Positions 59,817-64,000 of a DNA stretch of 64,000 bases are shown in pieces (the first letter of the stretch is position 1; each line of letters begins with the position of its first letter). The notes beneath the pieces are model-generated. The model ran no database searches. It saw nothing but the letters and a program-made list of their open reading frames with translations, and was not told the origin of the DNA. This DNA comes from Paenibacillus sp. FSL R7-0337 (GTDB lineage Bacteria > Bacillota > Bacilli > Paenibacillales > Paenibacillaceae): assembly GCF_037969875.1 (NCBI RefSeq), contig NZ_CP150218.1:7564001-7628000 (forward strand), read 5' to 3'. Position numbers and translations under genes: made by a program.

Positions 59817-60728
59817 ATGACAGACCATAAAATTCATAGCGGGCTATCAGTGGCTGCGTTAGCTACGGAAGGTCTTGCTGACTCAGCAGGAAGATGCGAC
59901 CTGCACACCCATACCCAGGCCTCGGACGGCATGCAGCCGCCGTCTGAGAATGTACGGCTTGGCTATGAGGCTGGTTTGACCGCAGTAGCCATTACTGACC
60001 ATGACACGGTCAGCGGAATAGCGGAAGCGCTGGAAGCAGGCAAGCGGTACGGGATTACTGTGGTCCCTGGTGTTGAGATCAGCACACGGCAGGGCGGCAA
60101 AGAGATCCATGTCCTCGGTTACTATGTCGACATAGAGCAGGAACTGCTGCTGTCCCGCCTGGAGGAGCAGCGGGGAACCCGGCTTGGGCGGAATGAAGCG
60201 ATTATGGAGAAGCTGCGCGGACTGGGCATTGCGATCACTCTGGATCAGGTAGTGGCCGGGCTGGGCCGCGAGCTGAAGCCTGATGAGAGCATCGGCCGGC
60301 CGCACATCGCGGATGAGCTGGTACGGTTGGGTGCAGCCGTAGATATGCGGGATGCCTTCGACAAGTATTTGGGCGAAGGGGCGGCGGCTTATGTCTCGCC
60401 ACCGCGCATTACACCGGGGACAGCCTGCGAGTGGATTCGTGAAGCAGGCGGTGCAGCGGTGCTGGCCCATCCGGGAATCTATGGAGATGACGCACTGGTA
60501 CGCAGTATCGTGGAGCAATGTGATCTGGACGGCATCGAGGTGTACCATTCCGACCATGGCCCGGCAGAGCATGAGCGCTACCTTGCACTGGCTGCGGAAT
60601 TCGGCCTGCGGGTTACCGGCGGCTCGGATTTCCACGGTGCGCGGCAGGGCGTTGTTTTCCACGGGGATATCGGCAGTGTGAGTGTGCCTGCCGCTGTGCT
60701 GGAGCAGCTTAAGGCTGCCAGAGGCTGA
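59817..60728 (+). CDS. PHP domain phosphoesterase (YciV/RNase AM-like)
   Basis: A 303-residue metal-dependent phosphoesterase. PHP motifs: DLHTHTQASDG, AITDHDTVSG, VPGVEISTRQGGKEIHVLGYYVD, then GRPHIADELV, AVLAHPG and GSDFHG. It resembles YciV-type enzymes, which remove phosphate from 3',5'-bisphosphonucleosides and trim RNA 5' ends. An N-terminal stretch of about 30 residues precedes the PHP core. ATG 59817 follows TGGAGGA. The downstream gap holds tandem repeats and a terminator. Confidence 0.9.
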   Translation: MTDHKIHSGLSVAALATEGLADSAGRCDLHTHTQASDGMQPPSENVRLGYEAGLTAVAITDHDTVSGIAEALEAGKRYGITVVPGVEISTRQGGKEIHVLGYYVDIEQELLLSRLEEQRGTRLGRNEAIMEKLRGLGIAITLDQVVAGLGRELKPDESIGRPHIADELVRLGAAVDMRDAFDKYLGEGAAAYVSPPRITPGTACEWIREAGGAAVLAHPGIYGDDALVRSIVEQCDLDGIEVYHSDHGPAEHERYLALAAEFGLRVTGGSDFHGARQGVVFHGDIGSVSVPAAVLEQLKAARG

Positions 60729-60746
60729 TCCGCAGGACATAAGAAG

Positions 60747-60782
60747 TAAGACACAAGACACAAGACACAAGACACAAGACAC
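60747..60782. repeat. Seven-base tandem repeat (AGACACA)n
   Basis: About five head-to-tail copies of AGACACA lie directly before the terminator of the PHP gene. Confidence 0.85.
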
Positions 60783-60834
60783 CAAAAACCTCCGACCCTT
60801 AGCGAATGCGCTACAGGACGGAGGTTTTTTGGTA
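60783..60834 (+). terminator. Terminator of the PHP gene
   Basis: AAAAACCTCCG and CGGAGGTTTTTT form the outer stem, with AGCG/CGCT pairing inside, then a T run. Confidence 0.85.
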
Positions 60835-60890
60835 AGAGCAATCCTTACTGTTAGTAAAGCGCATGATCAGTAAGAGGAAACCACCTGTTA

Positions 60891-61052
60891 TTGTGTTCAG
60901 GTTTCCGCATACAATGGGCCCACGCGCCTTGAGAGAGCCGGTTGTATGCTGTTTTCCTCACACAATGGGCTCATGCGTCTTCACTCGAGCTCATTGTATG
61001 CTGTTTTCCGCATACATGGTGAAGATTACCTTCGCGCGAGCTCAATTTGTTT
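60891..61052. repeat. Three imperfect 52-bp direct repeats with internal hairpins
   Basis: Units begin at 60891, 60942 and 60994, with a partial fourth at 61047. Each has the form TTGTATGC-TGTTTTCC-GCATACAA (an 8-bp hairpin), then ATGGGCTCA-like sequence and a CG-rich part ending CTCGAGCTCA. The copies differ at many positions. They fill the gap between the PHP and RqcH genes. Confidence 0.75.
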
Positions 61053-61068
61053 GCACACTACTGGAGCC

Positions 61069-62955
61069 TTAACTCCGCAGCACATTCGGCAGCTGCTTGA
61101 TCCGCTCTTCATCGGGCGTGACGAATAGTGTCCGCTGATGATCGTAGATAACGAATCCCGGCTTGGCTCCGCTCGGCTTGCGCACGTAACGGATGAGCGT
61201 GCAGTCCACTGGCACGCTGCTGGAGTGCTTGGCCTGGCTGTAATAGGCGGCGAGCTGGGCCGCTTCCTCTAGGGTGGCATCGCCGAATTCCTCGCTGCGG
61301 ATCACCACATGTGAGCCGGGGATATCCTTGGTATGCAGCCAGGTATCGTTCGGTGAAGCGAGCCGGTTGGTGACATATTCGTTTTGCAGATTGTTTTTGC
61401 CGACATAGATGTCCACCCCTTCAGAGGAAGTGAAGACTTGCAGCGTGGGTCTGGCTGCCTTCTTTTTCTTCTTGCCTTTCTTGCTGCGGTCGCGTAAGTA
61501 GCCTTGGCTGACCAGCTCCTCACGGATCTCCTCAATGTCATTCAGTGAGGCATGGGCCAATTGCTGGAGCAGCAGCTCCATATAGGCGATCTCTTCGTGC
61601 GTCTTCTGGACCTGCTCGCCGATCACCCGCAGGCTGTTCTTGTATTTGTTATATTTCTTGAAATACCGCTGTGCATTGTCCGTAGGGCTTAGCAGCGGGT
61701 CAAGCGGAACGGTAATCTCCGCCTGATTCTCATCATAGTAGTTTACTAGTTTTGCTTGCTTGTCGCCTTTGTTCACGGTGTGCAGGGAAGCGAACAGCAG
61801 CTCGCCCCAGATGCGGAACTGGTCTGCATCCTCGGCTTCGTTCAGGTCCTTTTGCAGGTTGGCCAGCTTCTTGATGTTCTTGCTGCGCTCGTTGCTGAGG
61901 AAGCGGATCAGGTCGCTAACCCGCTGCTTGACGGTGTCCTTCTCAGCCTTGTCTCCGTAATAATCCTCCAGGCAGAGGCTAATGGAGCTGTAATGCTTCA
62001 CATTTCCGCTCATGAGCTTCAGTGGAATGGCTGAGAAGACAGGCTTACCCTTGGGATTCCAGCCGGTGACCGGGGTAAAATCCTGCTTGCTTACTGGCTC
62101 CATGACAGAATGGAAGGCTTCCCATAGCTGTTCGGGTTTATCCATCCCGCTGCTGAAATCCTCAGCTTCTCCGCCTATCTCCTTGTACCGGTAGAGGATC
62201 TCTCCGGCGATCAGCGGACTCAGGCCGCTGAAGGCGTGAACCAGCCAGCCGGCCGGATCGGCTGAAGGGGCCGGGCCGCCGGAGCCGTCAGCCTGCGGAG
62301 CCTCAAGCGAGGCCAGTAATTCTGCGATCTCGCCCTCGATCATATCCTCCTCCGGCTCTTGCGGATGCTCGGCGGCGTAGCGGGCCGCTTCCTCTGCCGA
62401 GGCCAGCAGGGTTAGGAAATCGGGCTGGCTGATCTGCAGGGGATTCAGCTTATGCTGCTGCGGCGGCTGGGTATAAGCTGCTCCCGGCATAACGACCCGA
62501 TAGCTGCTGATCGACGGTGTGACATGATGAATGCCGTCGATAATCGTCCCTGTGGCCAGCTCCGTCAGAATGATGTTGCTGTGGCGTCCCATTAGCTCGA
62601 TAATGATTTTTTTGGCGGAGACATCCCCCAGCTCATCCCGGGTTCTGATGGTGATATGAATAATCCGTTCAAGCCCCACCTGGGTAATGCTCTCGATGGT
62701 TCCGCCTTCACAATGCTTGCGCATCAGCATGCAGAACATCGGCGCTTCCGCCGGGTTGATGCTGCTTCTCTCGGTCAGATGCAGCCGGGGGTATGTCGGG
62801 TTCGCCGACAGCAGCAGCTTGCCGCCGCCGCCCGCACCGCGCAGGGTGAAGACGAGGTCATGTGTGCTGGGTTGATATATTTTGCCGACGCGTGCACCGA
62901 TGAAGGGCTGAAGCTCATGCACGATCGCTTGGGTAACAATGCCGTCTAATGCCAT
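61069..62955 (-). CDS. rqcH: RqcH (NFACT family ribosome quality control protein)
   Basis: Binds stalled 50S subunits carrying peptidyl-tRNA and, with tRNA-Ala, adds C-terminal alanine tails that mark the chain for degradation. 628 residues with the NFACT-N part (MALDGIVTQAIVHELQPFIGARVGKIYQPSTHDLVFTLR, LMGRHSNIILTE), coiled-coil middle (about 335-480), a basic KKGKKKKKAARP linker and the NFACT-R domain (VYVGKNNLQNEYVTNRLASPNDTWLHTKDIPGSHVVIR). The motif that reads GLDRI in Bacillus RqcH, where Asp97-Arg98 are needed for tailing, reads GLERI here. The Fibronectin-binding label used for this family is historical. Single gene. Confidence 0.93.
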   Translation of the reverse strand: MALDGIVTQAIVHELQPFIGARVGKIYQPSTHDLVFTLRGAGGGGKLLLSANPTYPRLHLTERSSINPAEAPMFCMLMRKHCEGGTIESITQVGLERIIHITIRTRDELGDVSAKKIIIELMGRHSNIILTELATGTIIDGIHHVTPSISSYRVVMPGAAYTQPPQQHKLNPLQISQPDFLTLLASAEEAARYAAEHPQEPEEDMIEGEIAELLASLEAPQADGSGGPAPSADPAGWLVHAFSGLSPLIAGEILYRYKEIGGEAEDFSSGMDKPEQLWEAFHSVMEPVSKQDFTPVTGWNPKGKPVFSAIPLKLMSGNVKHYSSISLCLEDYYGDKAEKDTVKQRVSDLIRFLSNERSKNIKKLANLQKDLNEAEDADQFRIWGELLFASLHTVNKGDKQAKLVNYYDENQAEITVPLDPLLSPTDNAQRYFKKYNKYKNSLRVIGEQVQKTHEEIAYMELLLQQLAHASLNDIEEIREELVSQGYLRDRSKKGKKKKKAARPTLQVFTSSEGVDIYVGKNNLQNEYVTNRLASPNDTWLHTKDIPGSHVVIRSEEFGDATLEEAAQLAAYYSQAKHSSSVPVDCTLIRYVRKPSGAKPGFVIYDHQRTLFVTPDEERIKQLPNVLRS

Positions 62956-63146
62956 GATAAAGTTCTCCTGTCGCCTGATAATGAAGTACTCCCTCTATGA
63001 TGCCATACTTTTACCGGTTCGTGCAAAAGGAGAACGCTAGATGCGGTGATATTTTGGGACGACCATGAATACACTTGGACATGAACAGGTGGAAAAGCTG
63101 TGCGCCGCCGGAAGTCAAGAAACGACCGGGAGGGGAAAGATTAGTT
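62956..63146. other. Intergenic region before the Ca2+ ATPase gene
   Basis: Divergent promoter space between rqcH and the ATPase gene. A GGGAGGGG ribosome binding site lies near its right end (about 63128). No further element can be supported. Confidence 0.4.
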
Positions 63147-64000
63147 ATGGAACAAAAAAGCTGGCACCGGCTCGGTGCAGAGGAGCTGCAGGAGATGTTC
63201 GGCGTTCAGCCGGGAACGGGACTAAGCGCCGAGGACGCCGCCGCAAGGCGCAAAGAGAGCGGGTACAATGAGCTGTCTGAGGGTAAAAGGGTATCACCTT
63301 TTACGTTGCTGCTCAATCAGTTCAAGGATTTCATGGTACTGGTGCTGATGGGGGCGACACTGGTATCCGGCCTGCTCGGCGAATACTTAGACGCCATTAC
63401 GATTATCGCGATTATTCTGCTTAACGGGGTACTCGGATTCGTGCAGGAGTTCCGCGCCGAGCGTTCGTTAAGAGCGCTGAAGCAGCTCTCCGCACCTACG
63501 GCCAAAGTGATACGCGGCGGGAAGCAGGAGGTACTTCCGGCCAGAATGCTGGTTCCCGGAGATATCGTCCTGCTGGAGAGCGGGGACCGGATTCCGGCAG
63601 ATGTCCGCTGGCTGCAGTGCAGCAGCATCTATGCCGAAGAGTCGGCGCTGACAGGGGAGTCGCTGCCGGTCTCCAAGCATGCCTCGGCGATCTATGCTGA
63701 AGACATTCCGCTGGGCGATCAGAAGAATATCGGCTTCATGGGTACAATGGTGACCCGGGGAACCGGCCGGGCTGTGGTTATCCGCACCGGTATGGCTACC
63801 GAGATGGGCAAGATTGCCGATCTGATCCAGAATACCGAATCCCAGGAGACCCCGTTGCAGCACCGCTTGGAGCAGCTCGGCAAGATTCTGATCTACGTCT
63901 CACTTGGACTGACCATTGTTGTGGTCCTGGCAGGAATTATGCATGGTCAGCCTGCAACGGCGATGTTCCTGGCCGGGGTGAGTCTGGCGGTGGCAGCTAT
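63147..64000 (+). CDS. P-type calcium-translocating ATPase (5' part)
   Basis: The first 284 residues of a cation ATPase; the gene runs off the window. The N-terminal cation ATPase domain is WHRLGAEELQEMFGVQPGTGLSAEDAAARRKESGYNEL. The first two membrane segments are visible (FMVLVLMGATLVSGLLGEY and DAITIIAIILLNGVLGFVQE). The actuator domain carries LTGESLPV and GDIVLLESGDRIPADVRW, and the third membrane segment begins near the end. The phosphorylated DKTG lies outside. The PMR1/SERCA-like layout suggests Ca2+ export, as for Bacillus YloB, whose gene also lies next to the RqcH gene yloA. GGGAGGGG precedes ATG. Confidence 0.9.
   Translation, partial: MEQKSWHRLGAEELQEMFGVQPGTGLSAEDAAARRKESGYNELSEGKRVSPFTLLLNQFKDFMVLVLMGATLVSGLLGEYLDAITIIAIILLNGVLGFVQEFRAERSLRALKQLSAPTAKVIRGGKQEVLPARMLVPGDIVLLESGDRIPADVRWLQCSSIYAEESALTGESLPVSKHASAIYAEDIPLGDQKNIGFMGTMVTRGTGRAVVIRTGMATEMGKIADLIQNTESQETPLQHRLEQLGKILIYVSLGLTIVVVLAGIMHGQPATAMFLAGVSLAVAA

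Noticed and set aside
60891-61052. Possible CRISPR array
   Set aside because: The repeated part is short and variable, spacers are not unique sequences of constant length, and no cas genes are present.

Overview
The window reads as chromosomal DNA of an endospore-forming, low-GC-lineage Gram-positive bacterium, most probably Paenibacillus. The evidence is gene content and synteny. The Bacillus-type block ccpA / mtnN / acuA / acsA / (class A PBP) / rpsD / YtrP-like GAF-GGDEF is present, as are ylbF-ylbG, ylaN, RqcH, DUF1292, DUF3892, DUF4179 anti-sigma and YugN genes. There is a T-box leader, strong GGAGG ribosome binding sites with many TTG/GTG starts, and compact rho-independent terminators between almost all transcription units. 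Genus is an inference from protein resemblance; no search was run.

Layout. 1-2.2 kb: the tail of an unknown gene, a GNAT acetyltransferase, a decayed Rpn/PD-(D/E)XK transposase-nuclease and a tRNA-Val. 2.3-4.1 kb: two tandem class 3 lipase paralogues, the first without its nucleophilic serine. 4.2-12.5 kb: NUDIX, MmyB-like regulator, aldo/keto reductase, a T-box controlled methionyl-tRNA synthetase, an M50 protease, a lipoprotein and small stress or unknown genes. 12.6-22.1 kb: SpeA-type decarboxylase, MFS transporter, 6-phosphogluconate dehydrogenase, shikimate kinase, rhodanese, a divergent EPSP synthase, a CoA-binding protein and a DUF559-like nuclease fused to a winged helix. 22.1-26.2 kb: a repeat-rich intergenic region followed by a two-gene PTS operon (EIICBA plus enzyme I). 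26.3-31.9 kb: ECF sigma/anti-sigma pair, PfpI protein, zinc ribbon protein, ccpA and MTA/SAH nucleosidase. 31.9-40.9 kb: divergent acuA/acsA, a class A penicillin-binding protein, rpsD with leader, and a GAF-GGDEF diguanylate cyclase. 41-49.4 kb: lipoprotein, M29 aminopeptidase, an HPr-like protein lacking His15, YlaN, Ca2+/H+ exchanger, Asp23/Gls24, FtsW, YugN, M20 amidohydrolase and CBS protein. 49.5-54.3 kb: a bacterial XPB helicase with its Helicase_C_3 partner, then ylbF-ylbG. 54.3-64 kb: MarR-MFS pair, an EAL gene overlapping a CBS-GGDEF gene, CysL-like LysR regulator, PHP phosphoesterase, RqcH and the start of a P-type Ca2+ ATPase.

Functional threads. Carbon control is well represented: CcpA, a PTS permease with its own enzyme I, an HPr-fold protein that keeps the regulatory serine but not the catalytic histidine, and cre-like sites next to ccpA and in the acuA/acsA divergent promoter. 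Cyclic-di-GMP turnover is represented by three proteins. Translation quality and supply are represented by the T-box MetRS, S4 with leader, RqcH and tRNA-Val.

The most unusual material is not in the core genes. It is (i) a family of modular, hairpin-rich intergenic repeats, including one place where one repeat type sits inside another; (ii) the Ser-less lipase beside an intact sister; (iii) the N-terminally shortened HPr-like protein; (iv) the XPB/Helicase_C_3 operon; and (v) an EPSP synthase with natural changes at the two residues classically tied to glyphosate binding.
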